Positions 45,369 to 55,713 are shown, counted from the first letter of the stretch. The stretch is 64,000 nt of DNA from Paracoccus sp. SCSIO 75233 (GCF_027912675.1 NZ_CP115760.1:1-64000), one strand, 5' to 3'. Notes: a model not told the origin generated them from the sequence alone. Numbers and translations are program-made.

Positions 45369-46418
45369 ATGCGTGCCAAGCAAAACTTGGAAATGATTGG
45401 CATGACCCCACTCAGCAGCATCGCGATGAGCGCCTACACCGATCTGGTACGTCTTTTGAAGGACGACGCCTTGTCCGGTGTTGAAGGCAAGCCGACGCTC
45501 AAAGAGCGCGGCGACAAGGCCTATTGGTATGCCGCGCGGCGCGTCGGAACCGAGATGCGGTTCATCTATATCGGCGAGGACAGTGACGAGACGCGTGCAC
45601 GTATCAACCGGATTGAGGAGCTGCGCTCGACCGCCAAGGATCGGCAGGCGGAACGGTCTCGGCTTGTCCGCCTCTTGCGCGCCGAAGGCATGACCCCCAC
45701 CGACCGGGCAACCGGGTCCATCCTGTCGGCGATGGCGGCAGCCGGGACTTTCCGTTTGGGTGGCACCATCGTTGGAACCAATGCGTTTCGCCTCTATGAA
45801 GGCGAGCTTGGTATCCGTCTGCCCATTGGCGGTATGGCCAACACCGGCGACATCGACATCGCCCAGTTCGAAAAGCTGAGCGTGGCGCTGCAAGATCAGG
45901 TTGACCCGGGTCTGGCGGAGACCTTCTCGGCGCTCAAATTTGATCCCCTACCGGCCCTTGACCAAGGCCGGACCTGGCGATGGGCCCAGGGTGGCAGTGG
46001 CCAGTTGGTCGAGTTCCTCACACCGGCGTTCGGGGATGAGACCATTCGTGATCTGCCAGCATTGGGCGTGAATGCCCAAGGATTGAACTATCTCAACTTC
46101 CTGATTGCCGAACCGATCCACGCGGCGGCGATCTATCGTTCCGGCGTTCTGGTGCAAGTGCCGCGCCCGGAGAGATACGCGATCCATAAACTGATCATCG
46201 CGGATCGGCGGCGGGACGGGGCGGGGAGCCTCAAGTCTGCCAAGGACCGCGAGCAGGCGGCTTTCCTGATCGCGGCGATGGTCGAGGACCGGCCCGATGA
46301 TCTGGCCCGCGCCTATGCCACTGCGCTGGAGGTTGGCCCACGCTGGCGCGAGCACATCGGCAACTCGCTGAAGCGGATGCCTGAGACGAAACTAATCCTC
46401 GACGGGTTGGGAGTGTGA
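45369..46418 (+). CDS. GSU2403-type nucleotidyltransferase-fold protein
   Basis: The protein has 349 residues from ATG 45369; ATG 45393 and 45402 are alternatives and no strong ribosome-binding site decides. Recognisable parts are AYTDLVRLLKDDALSG, KAYWYAARRVGTEMRFIYIGEDSDETRARINRIEEL, then the nucleotidyltransferase core GTIVGTNAFRLYEGELGIRLPIGGMANTGDIDIAQFEKLSVAL, with paired acidic residues in DIDIA. Proteins of this fold transfer nucleotides to protein, RNA or small molecules, and some act in toxin or defence pairs. No partner gene is adjacent. The whole gene sits between two copies of the DUF2493 gene end, as inserted cargo. Confidence 0.75.
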   Translation: MRAKQNLEMIGMTPLSSIAMSAYTDLVRLLKDDALSGVEGKPTLKERGDKAYWYAARRVGTEMRFIYIGEDSDETRARINRIEELRSTAKDRQAERSRLVRLLRAEGMTPTDRATGSILSAMAAAGTFRLGGTIVGTNAFRLYEGELGIRLPIGGMANTGDIDIAQFEKLSVALQDQVDPGLAETFSALKFDPLPALDQGRTWRWAQGGSGQLVEFLTPAFGDETIRDLPALGVNAQGLNYLNFLIAEPIHAAAIYRSGVLVQVPRPERYAIHKLIIADRRRDGAGSLKSAKDREQAAFLIAAMVEDRPDDLARAYATALEVGPRWREHIGNSLKRMPETKLILDGLGV

Positions 46419-46424
46419 TTACCG

Positions 46425-46567
46425 CAACGGGGTCGCGCTGAACCTCGGGCAGAAGGCGGAAGCGAAAGGCCTGACGGTCATGCGGGTTGCGGACCCGGCG
46501 AAGAAGACTGCGCAGGATTGAAGAGAGGGGGTCGCGCTTGGCGCGGCCCTTTCGTCATGTCTCATGG
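46425..46567 (+). repeat. direct repeat, right copy (DUF2493 3'-end remnant)
   Basis: Starts CAACGGGGTCGCGCTGAACC and encodes the DUF2493 C-terminus (GVALNLGQKAEAKGLTVMRVADPAKKTAQD) as an orphan piece. The stop codon and downstream hairpin are kept. Confidence 0.9.
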
Positions 46568-47059
46568 CGCGTGCGATCGGTCACGCGTGATCGGCAGTCT
46601 GCGGCAGCCAGCACCGTTATCCCTCTACCAAGTCCGTCAGAGTGCGGCCCATCCGCATCGGTATGGGCTCGGGATGGTGCGCACCTCACGCACATCGTCA
46701 GCATCGCAAGACACGAAGGCTCGAAACGTCGCACTTGAGGCTAAAGACTTGCGCGTCCCTCGGGTGGTGTTTCGGAACATCGCATCCACGCGGGCGGGCT
46801 CCGTCAGCACCCCGGCCAGGATCGGCGGGACGCGGACGCGGATGGTGGCGGCTGCGTGATGGCAAGGGTCAACCGGGTCTCTCCTTTTTGCTTATAGATG
46901 TGGATCGCACGGGGTCGGCCCAATCGTGCCCTCAGCATACGCTTCGGCAAGCACAAATACGGCTTCCACGGCTGGCCGCGGACCCTCCGCATTTGCGCTT
47001 GCGACCGGGCCTCTTGCCCCCGTGCCGGGTGATCCCCATCGCAACAAGGAGTAACCCAA
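46568..47059. other. 490-base region without a supported gene
   Basis: Long GC-rich open frames exist on both strands but lack start signals and protein-like composition. The only clear signal is the AAGGAGT ribosome-binding site near 47045 for the following small gene. Confidence 0.5.
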
Positions 47060-47266
47060 ATGACCAACCACTACGTCGCCACCGTCCCAGTCAAGTTCAC
47101 CGACACCGATGGCCAGGAGCGCACCCGTTTTCAGCGCGTGGGTGCGATGTTCCGCAACACCCGCAACGGGGATGGATCGGAGTTCTTCAGCCTCAAGCTC
47201 GACTTCCCGGTCGCGGTCTCGGAGCTGGTGATGTTCCCGCCGAGCGCGAAGGATCCCCAGGACTGA
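47060..47266 (+). CDS. small plasmid protein, function unknown
   Basis: The protein has 68 residues with a strong AAGGAGT eight bases before ATG 47060. The sequence VATVPVKFTDTDGQERTRFQRVGAMFRNTRNGDGSEFFSLKLDFPVAVSELVMFPP resembles a small beta-barrel, possibly nucleic-acid binding like the DUF736 group, but I cannot assign it. A strong hairpin follows. Confidence 0.7.
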   Translation: MTNHYVATVPVKFTDTDGQERTRFQRVGAMFRNTRNGDGSEFFSLKLDFPVAVSELVMFPPSAKDPQD

Positions 47267-47784
47267 ATCCTCTGACGAGGATGGGCCGCCCCAGGACGAT
47301 CTTGGGGCGGCCCGATCCCTGTTCCAGGGATGCCGGTCCCTACGCGTTCAACGGACGCACTCCGCCCGGAATGATCAGGCCGCGACAGACCGGCCAGTCA
47401 GCCTCAAGGGGGCCATCCACAAAAACCTATCGGCCAGGGCCTCCCGGTTTTTGCGGCAGAGATTTGGCAAGCCAAATCTGGCCCTCCTTGACCCTGCCTG
47501 TCCGCCCTGTCGGTGAGGTTTGCGCCCGCCCGCGCTTCCGTCCGAACACATGCGTGTTCGGCCAGAGCCTCGGGCGGGGCTGGCGGACGGGACCCCTAGG
47601 ACAGGTGGGTCGCCCGGTGGTGAGGGCGGCAGAGCCGCGTCCCTGCGGGCCGCGGCGTGAAGCGGACACCAAGGCTGCCTGAGCCTGGATGCGACGTAAG
47701 TATATAATTGACAGCTTGGTATAATATCGTAAGGTAGGGGCAGCCTTGGTGGAAGGTGGCAGGAAATAGGGGGTCTTTCTTCGC
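47267..47784. other. intergenic region upstream of mobilisation genes; candidate oriT location
   Basis: A near-perfect hairpin GGGCCGCCCC/GGGGCGGCCC (47283-47313) ends the small gene. The region is GC-rich except for an AT-rich patch at about 47697-47745, which contains TATAAT (47720-47725). Transfer origins usually lie next to the relaxase operon, so this patch is the best candidate for oriT or the mob promoter. No nic consensus was recognised. Confidence 0.4.
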
Positions 47785-48378
47785 ATGTCGCGCTCAAAAC
47801 GTCTCACAGATGCGGACCGCATGGAGATCGTTCGCGAAGCTGCGGAAGGCGTTTCCACTTCAGTGCTGGCGGAACGGTTTGGCGTTTCGGTGCGGGCGAT
47901 CCAGTACACGCTCAAAGCCGATGCCGAGCGCCAGACGGATGCCGCAATTCCGGTCTCAGCGGTCAGTGTGAAAGTGACGGCCGCGGAGCTGGCGGCGCTC
48001 GACGAGGTGTTGGCGAAGGCGGGGATCGAGAGCCGTGCCGAGGGGCTCAGGCGGCTCATTCAGGCGGCGGGCGGGGTGTTCGTTCCAGACGCGCAGATGG
48101 CAGCAGAGATGGCGCGCTACCGCGCCTCTCTACACGAGGTCGGCAATGGGGTCGGGCAGATCGCCAAGCAGATGACGCGGGCCAACCGGATGGGGCAGGG
48201 GGCCGTGGGGGGCACGAGTGCCGAGTTCACCGAATTGCGCCTTGCGCAGATGCGCGGGCTGGCGCGGTTCATTCTCGATTCCGCGGACGAGATCGATCTG
48301 CTTCTGCGCCGCCGTCGAGACGCGATGCAGCTCGAGGCCACGGCCGTGCTGAGGGAGTTTGCCCATGCGGCTGAATGA
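47785..48378 (+). CDS. MobC-like relaxosome protein with N-terminal HTH
   Basis: The protein has 197 residues from ATG 47785. The N-terminus is a homeodomain-like HTH (LTDADRMEIVREAAEGVSTSVLAERFGVSVRAIQYTL), then a ribbon-helix-helix-like stretch (VSVKVTAAELAALDEVLAKAGIESRAEGLRRLIQAA), then the MobC-type segment (YRASLHEVGNGVGQIAKQMTRANRMGQG). It likely binds oriT and helps the relaxase. The relaxase start lies inside its last codons. Confidence 0.8.
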   Translation: MSRSKRLTDADRMEIVREAAEGVSTSVLAERFGVSVRAIQYTLKADAERQTDAAIPVSAVSVKVTAAELAALDEVLAKAGIESRAEGLRRLIQAAGGVFVPDAQMAAEMARYRASLHEVGNGVGQIAKQMTRANRMGQGAVGGTSAEFTELRLAQMRGLARFILDSADEIDLLLRRRRDAMQLEATAVLREFAHAAE

Positions 48379-50698
48379 TGCCGTCCATGCCGTCACGGGC
48401 GAGGTCTTCCGGGATGGCTGGAGCCGGATCCGGGGCTCGATGCAGGGGCTGCATGTCGCCAAGCAGAGCCAGCTTGTGCGCGCGGCGGCAGGGCATCGGC
48501 CAGCCGTCTTCAAGGCGATCCGGGGCGGCGGCACGCATACCAAATCGCAGCTGATGAACCAGCTCGATTACCTCACCACCAAGTCCACGCATATCGTGGA
48601 CAGTAGCGGGTTCCTGGATGGCAAGGCGAAGCTCGAGGCGGGTGACATCAAGGATCTGACTGAGCGCTTCGCCAAGCGGTGGGATGCGGGCTTCAAACCC
48701 AAGCTGGGCCAGACCACCCATATGCTCATGTCCTTCCCTATCGGCACGCGCGGCGAGGATGTGCGTGACATCGCGACGGATGTGGCCGAGCGGGTCTTCC
48801 AAACCGACGAAGGTCATTTCGATTACATCATCGCGGTGCATGAGGATCGCGATCACCCGCATGCGCATCTGGTGCTGAACCGCCGCTCGCAGGAAGGCGA
48901 GTTCTTCTTTCTGGGGCGCAACCATCGCTTCAACTATGACGACTTCCGCCTCGCCATGGTCGAAGAGGCGGAGAAGTATGGTGTGCGCCTAGAGGCCACA
49001 CGGCGGGTGGAGCGCGGGGTTGTGCATTACCCGGCCCCTACCCGCGAGGTTTATGCGGCGAAAGAAGAGGGTCGCGCGCCCCGCGAGCGGGAACGTGTAG
49101 GGGCCGACTTGACGCGAACGCTGGCCCAGATCGCCAACACCAGAACTGTCTACCATTCGCTTGCCGCGGAAGCCTCCCGCGAGGCCCGCGAGGATATTGC
49201 CGCGGCCCTCTTCCGCGCAGGCGAGGTGCTGGCGCATGGCGGGCAGGTGGACCGAACAGGAGATGTGTATATGGCCGAGGATCAAAGTTTCGAGGATCTG
49301 AGAAGCCTCTATGCGGAGAAGCTGGCGCGGGTGCAGGGCATGATCGCCGAGAAGTCTGACGCGGAACGTCCCGTGCTGGAAAAACGTCTCATCGAGATCC
49401 AGACGCAGGTCCAGCACATGCAGCCTCTCGGTTTGCGATCATCCACGCTGTCAGAGACCCCCTCGGAGGGCGGGATCTATTCCGAGGCCAATATTGACGC
49501 CAGCCAGCTCGCGCGTCTGGCTACGCCCGACTTGAGATCGCGGATTGACGCGGCACTACACGGCACCGGGATCAGCACATCGGAAGTGGTGGCCCGGATC
49601 GAGACGGGCGCCTCAAATGCAGCGCTCGAGCATCAATGGATCGCAGATGATCTTTCCAAGGTGGCCGAGGCGCGCGATCTCAACCTTGAGCGCCGCGCCG
49701 ATCTGGAACAGGCGCGCGACAGTCTCAACGATGTGCATGTCGCGCTCGGCACGCTTCTGGAGCGCGAGAACGTGCTGCGCCGGGATGGCGTCATGGAAGC
49801 GGAATCGGTCAGCGAGCGGTTCCATTATCATGAGGGCGCGGTCCGGGCGATGGAAGGGACAATCCGTCAGGAGATGCGCGCAGAGGGCCTGACAGCGCAG
49901 CAGATCGAGGACCGGGACTGGGAGGTTGTCTCAAGGGCGGAGCGCCGGATCGAGACCGAGCAGCGCGCATATCTCGAGGCACACCCGGACTTGCTCGCAC
50001 GTCCCGGCGATGTGATCGACCGGTCTGAGCCCTACAGGGAGACCATCACCGATGCGGCCCGCGCCGGCGAAATCGCCCGCGATGTCGACCGGATCATGGA
50101 GGGGCGCGACCTCCGCGTGCCCGTTGCAGATGCTGTCACGGATGACTTGCGCGCGCGCTATCCGGACATGCCGTCCCACCTCGCCCGCGGGCTTGGCGCG
50201 ACCTATGCCGCCGTCGTCGAGATACGCGACACAGAGGCCATCAATCAGGTCCGCCGCGAAACCGATATGCGCGACGAACTCGGGTTTGGAACGCGCGACG
50301 ACGTCCTCGCAACCCCCGAAGAAACTGCGCCGCAGTCTGACCGTGCCGACCGCCTCTCAAGCGAGATTGCGCGTGTTTTGGACCATGAGCGGGCCGGGGA
50401 GCTGTCCGCACCCTTCGAGACCGAGGCGGAGCGGGACGCCTTCCGCGAGGAGATCGCGCGGGTGCTGGATGACCGCCAACTTGAGCGGCTCACATCCGGC
50501 GATGCCGATGCGCTGGACAAGGTTCTCGAGGACCGCCTCGACCGGCTTTATGTCGCCAAGGTCTACCTGCAATCGGATGCAGCAACGGCCAACACGGAGG
50601 CCTTGCGCCAGGTGGTCGATGATCTTGCCGACACCGAATACGAAAAACACCGCGCGACAGACGTGGATGGCGAGACCGAGCGGGGTCAGGTCCATTGA
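48365..50698 (+). CDS. relaxase (MobA/VirD2-like)
   Basis: The 777-residue protein starts at ATG 48365, overlapping the MobC-like gene by 14 bases. The relaxase domain (residues ~50-250) shows the three-histidine metal site in IIAVHEDRDHPHAHLVLNRRS, an upstream QTTHMLMSFP strand and candidate nucleophile tyrosines near QLDYLTT. The long C-terminal part is helical and charged, without a recognised helicase or primase domain. It should nick oriT and pilot the strand to the coupling protein. The stop overlaps the coupling-protein start, so the three genes form one operon. Confidence 0.88.
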   Translation: MRLNDAVHAVTGEVFRDGWSRIRGSMQGLHVAKQSQLVRAAAGHRPAVFKAIRGGGTHTKSQLMNQLDYLTTKSTHIVDSSGFLDGKAKLEAGDIKDLTERFAKRWDAGFKPKLGQTTHMLMSFPIGTRGEDVRDIATDVAERVFQTDEGHFDYIIAVHEDRDHPHAHLVLNRRSQEGEFFFLGRNHRFNYDDFRLAMVEEAEKYGVRLEATRRVERGVVHYPAPTREVYAAKEEGRAPRERERVGADLTRTLAQIANTRTVYHSLAAEASREAREDIAAALFRAGEVLAHGGQVDRTGDVYMAEDQSFEDLRSLYAEKLARVQGMIAEKSDAERPVLEKRLIEIQTQVQHMQPLGLRSSTLSETPSEGGIYSEANIDASQLARLATPDLRSRIDAALHGTGISTSEVVARIETGASNAALEHQWIADDLSKVAEARDLNLERRADLEQARDSLNDVHVALGTLLERENVLRRDGVMEAESVSERFHYHEGAVRAMEGTIRQEMRAEGLTAQQIEDRDWEVVSRAERRIETEQRAYLEAHPDLLARPGDVIDRSEPYRETITDAARAGEIARDVDRIMEGRDLRVPVADAVTDDLRARYPDMPSHLARGLGATYAAVVEIRDTEAINQVRRETDMRDELGFGTRDDVLATPEETAPQSDRADRLSSEIARVLDHERAGELSAPFETEAERDAFREEIARVLDDRQLERLTSGDADALDKVLEDRLDRLYVAKVYLQSDAATANTEALRQVVDDLADTEYEKHRATDVDGETERGQVH

Positions 50699-52707
50699 GC
50701 GCCGCCATGGGAAAAGCGCGGATCGCCACGGGCGTCCTGCTTGTGACGCTGGTGACCGGGGCCATGGGCTATACCATCGCCTCGGCGGTGCTGACTTACC
50801 AGGATCTCGGCTTCGGCGCCGAGATCGACTTTGCCTATATCGCGCAGAACTATCTTGCGATCCTCGATCGCCGCCCGGAGGACGCGCAACTTATTCACCT
50901 GATCATCGGCAGCTTCGCTGCCGCCGGCCTCATGCTGAGCCTCGCCCTCTCGGGGTCCGCCCTGACACGCTTTGGCCAGACCCATTGGCAGAGTGCGCGC
51001 GAGATGAAGGCCAACGGGTTTTTCGGCGCGCCCGGCACCGGCTTCATCCTCGGCAAGCTCGGTTCCCCGAAGTCCCGCGCCAAGTACATCTGCTCCAAGG
51101 TCTTCCCGCATGCGCTGATCGTGGCGCCGACGGGCCGGGGCAAGACCTCCGGGTTCGTCATTCCGAACCTGCTGACCTGGCAAGGCTCCGCCGTGACGCT
51201 CGATGTGAAGGGGGAGTGTTTCGAGGCCACGGCCCGCCACCGTGCGGCCCAAGGCGACAAGGTCTATCGCTTTGCCCCCACCGATTGGGAGGGCAAGCGC
51301 ACGCATCGCTACAATCCGCTCCTGCGCATCTATCAATTGAAGGATCCCGCGCGCCAGCAGATGGAATTGCAGCTCCTGGCGACGCTCTTCCTGCAAAGCG
51401 ACAATGACCGGGTTCAGGGTCTCCTGAAGGGCGGGATCGATCTCTTCGTCGCCGCAGGGCTTTTGGCCTTCCAGCGTAAGCGCCCGACCCTAGGCGAAAT
51501 CTACCGCATCGCCGCCTCGGGCGGGAACAAGCAGAAGGAATACTTCGCGCGGGGTCACGAGGTCGACAACAGGGCCGCCAAATTGATCTTCACGCGGCTC
51601 GCTTCGACCAACAACGATACGCTGACCTCCTACGTCTCGCTTCTGATGACCTCGGGGCTCGATCAATGGCAGAATCCGGCCATCGATGAGGCGACGGCGG
51701 TGTCGGACTTTGATTTCCGCACGATCCGCAAGAAGCCCTTCTCCGTCTACCTCGTCGTCCAGCCGCTGATGGTGAAGCCGCTCGCGCCGCTGATCAGGCT
51801 CTTCTTCTCTGACCTTCTCTCGGCCATGCAGGAAAAGGACCCCGGGCCGGATGAGCCCTGGCCGGTGATGATCATGCTCGACGAGTTCAATCGTCTCGGC
51901 AAAATGCCCATCGTGGTCGAAAGCATCGAGACGCTGCGCACCTATCGTGGTCACCTCGCCGTTGTCACCCAAACCATCCCCGCCCTCGATGAAATCTACG
52001 GCGAAAACACCCGCCGCGCCTTGCAGGGGAATGCGGGCGTGAAGCTCTACCTGACGCCCTCCGATGAAAAAACCGTCGAGGAGCTGAGCAAGGCGGTCGG
52101 CAAGACCACGAAGACCGTCATCACGCGCTCCCAGTCTATCGGCAAGAACCCCTTTGAAGGGCGCAGCCAGTCGACCCGGACCGAAGAAAGCTCCTTGCTC
52201 CCTGAAGACGAGGCGCGCCGCCTGCCGCTCGATGAGATCGTCATGGTGATCGATGCGCAGATGCCGGTCCGTGCAAAGCGGATTCAGTATTTTGACGACC
52301 GGCTGTTCAAGGCGATCCACGCGGCGCAGACGGGTGAATTGCCGTTTCCAGAGCCGGGGGGAGGGGGATCGCAAGGCACGCTGCCGCTGAGTGTGCGCGC
52401 CATGCCGATGACGCCGCCGTCGGATGGGCCAGGGGGAACAGAAGCCGATGTGGAGAGGGCGAGCCAGGCTGGCGATGGTCAACCGTCAGGTCAAGCCGAC
52501 GCCGCTCCAAAGAAGACCGCGCCTGTCGTTCAAGCCGTCATCGCCGAGGAACAGCGCCAGATGGAGATGGATTTTGGCAGCGGCGTCGTGGATTCTGAAG
52601 CTGCGAGCGTAGCTGATGAGGCGCAGATGCGCTCTGCAGTCGATGGCTTGGACGAAATGGAAGCGATGCTGCGAGAGGAGGATGGTGAAAGGCTGGTTGC
52701 GCGATAG
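50695..52707 (+). CDS. virD4: type IV coupling protein (VirD4/TraG)
   Basis: This 670-residue membrane ATPase starts at TTG 50695 or, more conventionally, ATG 50707. Two N-terminal membrane helices (ATGVLLVTLVTGAMGYTIASAVL; LIIGSFAAAGLMLSLALSGSAL) precede the motor domain with Walker A APTGRGKTSG, LDVKGE, a Walker B-like VMIMLDEFNRLGKMP and VVTQTIPALDEIYG. The C-terminus is acidic and low-complexity. It recruits the relaxase-DNA complex to a type IV secretion channel. No channel genes lie in this window. Confidence 0.93.
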   Translation: MSAAMGKARIATGVLLVTLVTGAMGYTIASAVLTYQDLGFGAEIDFAYIAQNYLAILDRRPEDAQLIHLIIGSFAAAGLMLSLALSGSALTRFGQTHWQSAREMKANGFFGAPGTGFILGKLGSPKSRAKYICSKVFPHALIVAPTGRGKTSGFVIPNLLTWQGSAVTLDVKGECFEATARHRAAQGDKVYRFAPTDWEGKRTHRYNPLLRIYQLKDPARQQMELQLLATLFLQSDNDRVQGLLKGGIDLFVAAGLLAFQRKRPTLGEIYRIAASGGNKQKEYFARGHEVDNRAAKLIFTRLASTNNDTLTSYVSLLMTSGLDQWQNPAIDEATAVSDFDFRTIRKKPFSVYLVVQPLMVKPLAPLIRLFFSDLLSAMQEKDPGPDEPWPVMIMLDEFNRLGKMPIVVESIETLRTYRGHLAVVTQTIPALDEIYGENTRRALQGNAGVKLYLTPSDEKTVEELSKAVGKTTKTVITRSQSIGKNPFEGRSQSTRTEESSLLPEDEARRLPLDEIVMVIDAQMPVRAKRIQYFDDRLFKAIHAAQTGELPFPEPGGGGSQGTLPLSVRAMPMTPPSDGPGGTEADVERASQAGDGQPSGQADAAPKKTAPVVQAVIAEEQRQMEMDFGSGVVDSEAASVADEAQMRSAVDGLDEMEAMLREEDGERLVAR

Positions 52708-52875
52708 GGTGGCGGACATCGCCTGTTTGTCGGGGAGGGCGGGGAGCCGACCTTCGCCGCGGGTGCGAGCACCGCGCGTTTTCACGATCTGAGCGGACAT
52801 TCAGCCTGACTTGCTCCGCCGGGTCTGGGTTGATTGATACTAAGGCCGGGAGCCAACTGTTCGCTGCGGGTGAGA

Positions 52876-53334
52876 ATGCCCCTGACCGAGGAGCCGCTTG
52901 AGGTGCAGACCGAGGCGTGGCTAATGAAGCGTATCGCAGTCTGCCCCCGCGGCCATGCGGCGGAGGCGGCGGTCTTCGATCCCATCATCGCGGCAAGCGG
53001 CGAGCCGGCCTGCAGGGACCTCGCCCAAGCCACCCGCATCGCGCTTTCCATGGAAACCAATCTCGGCCTCGGTGCCGACCATCCGCTGGTCCACCGCAAC
53101 ATCGATCTCGCGGGGCATCCGCCGCTGCGGGACGGCGATCTCCTCGACCTTGTCGATGCGCGGCTCCAGGCGGCCACGCAGATGGCGCAATGCTTCGTTG
53201 AGGCTCCTCGTAACCGACTTCTGAAGCTTGCAGACGCTCTCGAGACGGCAGGCACGCTCGACGCGGGCGACATCGCCGAGATCTTCAATGGAGGGAAGGG
53301 CGGGATACCGTGCAACCCGCAGCCATCGCGATAA
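52876..53334 (+). CDS. hypothetical protein, possibly a gene remnant
   Basis: The frame from ATG 52876 gives 152 residues. The part VCPRGHAAEAAVFDPIIAASGEPACRDLAQATRIALSMETNLGLGADHPLVHRNIDLAGHPPLRDGDLLDLVDARLQAATQMAQCF reads like protein. The end (GIPCNPQPSR) looks like run-on. A further short frame (ATG 53477, SISIAADGSPGRLDEELKRPHHL...) follows. No family recognised; likely decayed cargo between the transfer genes and ohyA. Confidence 0.35.
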   Translation: MPLTEEPLEVQTEAWLMKRIAVCPRGHAAEAAVFDPIIAASGEPACRDLAQATRIALSMETNLGLGADHPLVHRNIDLAGHPPLRDGDLLDLVDARLQAATQMAQCFVEAPRNRLLKLADALETAGTLDAGDIAEIFNGGKGGIPCNPQPSR

Positions 53335-53612
53335 TGGCCGCAAGCATCGTCCGGCATTCGCGACGTCCGGAACGGTCAGGCTCCCGCTGCGCGTCTTGGC
53401 GGCTGCCGCCAGCGTCGCATCAGTCTCCAACCCCGAGATCACAGCCAGCCATCACCGCTTAAGAGAGGTTTGTCCCATGAGCATCAGCATCGCCGCCGAC
53501 GGCAGCCCGGGCCGCTTGGACGAGGAGCTCAAGCGCCCGCACCATCTCGTCGCCAACCTCAAGCGCATCTGATTGGCCCGTCACCCAAATCCGACCATTT
53601 CACGTATCACTT

Positions 53613-53626
53613 GATATTTGAATATC
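53613..53626. promoter_or_regulatory. palindrome upstream of ohyA
   Basis: GATATTTGAATATC (GATAT/ATATC arms) lies 68 bases before the oleate hydratase start in an AT-rich promoter-like stretch. It is a candidate operator for the TetR regulator encoded after ohyA. Confidence 0.35.
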
Positions 53627-53693
53627 GAACACTATCTATTGTCTTCAAGGTCGTCACGTTTGACACGGCCAGATACAGATAGCGGAGCCTCAC

Positions 53694-55676
53694 ATGACCC
53701 ATGGCGCACACTCCGGCCTTTACGGCCCTTCCACCGCTCCGGATGGTTTCGAGCACGAACCTGACGCTACAGCCGGCTACTGGAGCCATCGGGCCAAAAA
53801 CACCTTGCCGCCCCCCGACTTCATTGGCCCCTATGCCCGGCACCGCCCGCTCCCCACGCCGGGCGTGGAAGACCGGAGAGCCTGGATAATCGGTGGCGGA
53901 ATTGGCGGGCTCGCCGCAGCATTTTACCTAATCCGGGACGGCCATATGCCGCCCGCCCATATCACCGTTCTTGAAGAGATGGATATCGAAGGCGGCTCAA
54001 TGGACGGCGCCGGCAACCCCGAAGACGGCTACCTTATCCGGGGCGGCAGGGAGATGAACTGGAACTATGACACGCTGTGGGACATGTTCCAGGATGTCCC
54101 AGCCGTAGAGCTCCCTGAAGGCTATTCGGTATTGGATGAATACCGCCTGCTGAATGACAACGACCCCAATTATTCCAAGGCGCGTCTGATGCGCAATCAG
54201 GGTGAAATCGTTGATTTCACTGATATGGGGCTGACCCACTCCCAGCAATGGGAAATGATCCGTCTGATGCTTAAGAGAAAAGAAGACCTCGATGATATAA
54301 CCATTGAGGAATACTTCTCCGAAGGTTTTCTGAGCAGCAATTTCTGGGCGCTGTTCCGCTCCATGTTCGCGTTCAAGAACTGTCACAGCCTTCTGGAAAC
54401 CAAGCTGTACATGCACCGCTTCCTAGATTCCGTTGACGGTTTCGGGGATTTGTCAGCCCTCGTTTTTCCCAAGTACAATCAATATGATACCTTCATCAAA
54501 CCGCTGGCGGGCATGCTGCGCGAAAAAGGCGTGCGCTTTCAGTTCGGCACGCGCGTGCAGGATCTGGAGCTGAGCGAGACCGGCGCCCAAAAGACCGTGA
54601 CAGGCATTGTCTGCACTGTCGCAGGTCAGCCGCAACGACTGGAGGTTGGGGAACCCGATCTTGTCTTTGCGCTGACAGGCTCGATGACGGAGAACACGGC
54701 CTATGGCGATCTGGATACTGTGCCCCAACTGACGGTCGGACGCCACGAGCCCGGCCAGGACAGCGGCTGGACGCTCTGGCGGAACCTGGCGGAAAAATCT
54801 GATGTGTTCGGCCATCCCGAAAAATTCTATGGCGACACCGACCAGTCGATCTGGGAGTCCGCCACCCTGACCTGCAAACCCTCGCCGCTTGTCGACAAGC
54901 TCAAGACGCTTTCGGTCAATGACCCGTATTCGGGACGCACAGTGACAGGCGGTATCATTACCTTCACGGACTCAAACTGGCTGCTGAACGTGACGTGCAA
55001 CCGTCAGCCCCATTTTCCCGATCAACCTGAAGACACGCTTGTCTTGTGGGTCTATGGCCTCTTGATGGACCAGCCGGGCAATCATGTCGGCAAGGCCTTG
55101 CCGGAGTGCACAGGACGCGAGATTCTCAGCGAACTCTGCTATCATCTGGGGATTGAAGACCAGATCGATGATGTGGTCGCCAACACCAAGGTGCGTACCG
55201 CGCTGATGCCCTATATCACGGCGCAATTCATGAAACGCGCCGCCGGCGACCGGCCCCGGGTCGTGCCGGAAGGATGCACGAATCTGGGCCTGATCGGGCA
55301 ATTCGTCGAAACCCGCAACGACATAATATTCACAATGGAGGCCTCTATCCGCACCGCCCGGATCGGCGTCTACAAATTGCTGAACATTCCCAAGCAGGCG
55401 CCCGACATCAGCCCAACCCAGTATGACATCCGCAATCTACTCAGGGGCGCGCGCGCCCTGAATAGCGGCAAGCCGTTCCTGGGCGAGAGGTTGCTGCACC
55501 GGTTGCTGGATCGGACGTATTATGCGCATATCCTGCCTCCCTTGCCTGAACCCGAGACCCAGCGTGATGAAGCCTTCGAGGCCGAAGTCGATACTCTGGC
55601 CGCCAAAGGCGGTGCCGCGCTGAAGGCCCTGGGGAGCTGGATCAGCAACGTCCGCAAAGGCTTCTCGAGCGAATGA
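53694..55676 (+). CDS. ohyA: oleate hydratase
   Basis: This 660-residue flavoenzyme adds water to the cis-9 double bond of oleate and related fatty acids, giving 10-hydroxystearate. The FAD-binding motif is [21 protein letters not shown], followed by [39 protein letters not shown], which holds the catalytic Glu and the GREMN motif typical of the family. The C-terminus ([37 protein letters not shown]) closes the fold. Length and motifs are complete. GGAG lies upstream of ATG 53694. A TetR gene follows 37 bases downstream, and a fragment of a fatty-acid P450 is 3 kb away, suggesting a former fatty-acid detoxification locus. Confidence 0.95.
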   Translation: MTHGAHSGLYGPSTAPDGFEHEPDATAGYWSHRAKNTLPPPDFIGPYARHRPLPTPGVEDRRAWIIGGGIGGLAAAFYLIRDGHMPPAHITVLEEMDIEGGSMDGAGNPEDGYLIRGGREMNWNYDTLWDMFQDVPAVELPEGYSVLDEYRLLNDNDPNYSKARLMRNQGEIVDFTDMGLTHSQQWEMIRLMLKRKEDLDDITIEEYFSEGFLSSNFWALFRSMFAFKNCHSLLETKLYMHRFLDSVDGFGDLSALVFPKYNQYDTFIKPLAGMLREKGVRFQFGTRVQDLELSETGAQKTVTGIVCTVAGQPQRLEVGEPDLVFALTGSMTENTAYGDLDTVPQLTVGRHEPGQDSGWTLWRNLAEKSDVFGHPEKFYGDTDQSIWESATLTCKPSPLVDKLKTLSVNDPYSGRTVTGGIITFTDSNWLLNVTCNRQPHFPDQPEDTLVLWVYGLLMDQPGNHVGKALPECTGREILSELCYHLGIEDQIDDVVANTKVRTALMPYITAQFMKRAAGDRPRVVPEGCTNLGLIGQFVETRNDIIFTMEASIRTARIGVYKLLNIPKQAPDISPTQYDIRNLLRGARALNSGKPFLGERLLHRLLDRTYYAHILPPLPEPETQRDEAFEAEVDTLAAKGGAALKALGSWISNVRKGFSSE

Positions 55677-55713
55677 CCGCTGATCCCAGAGCCACAGCCA
55701 GAAGACTCTCGCC

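Noticed and set aside
46642..47682. Open frame of 346 codons
   Set aside because: It runs across the well-supported small gene 47060-47266 in another frame and through a terminator-like hairpin.
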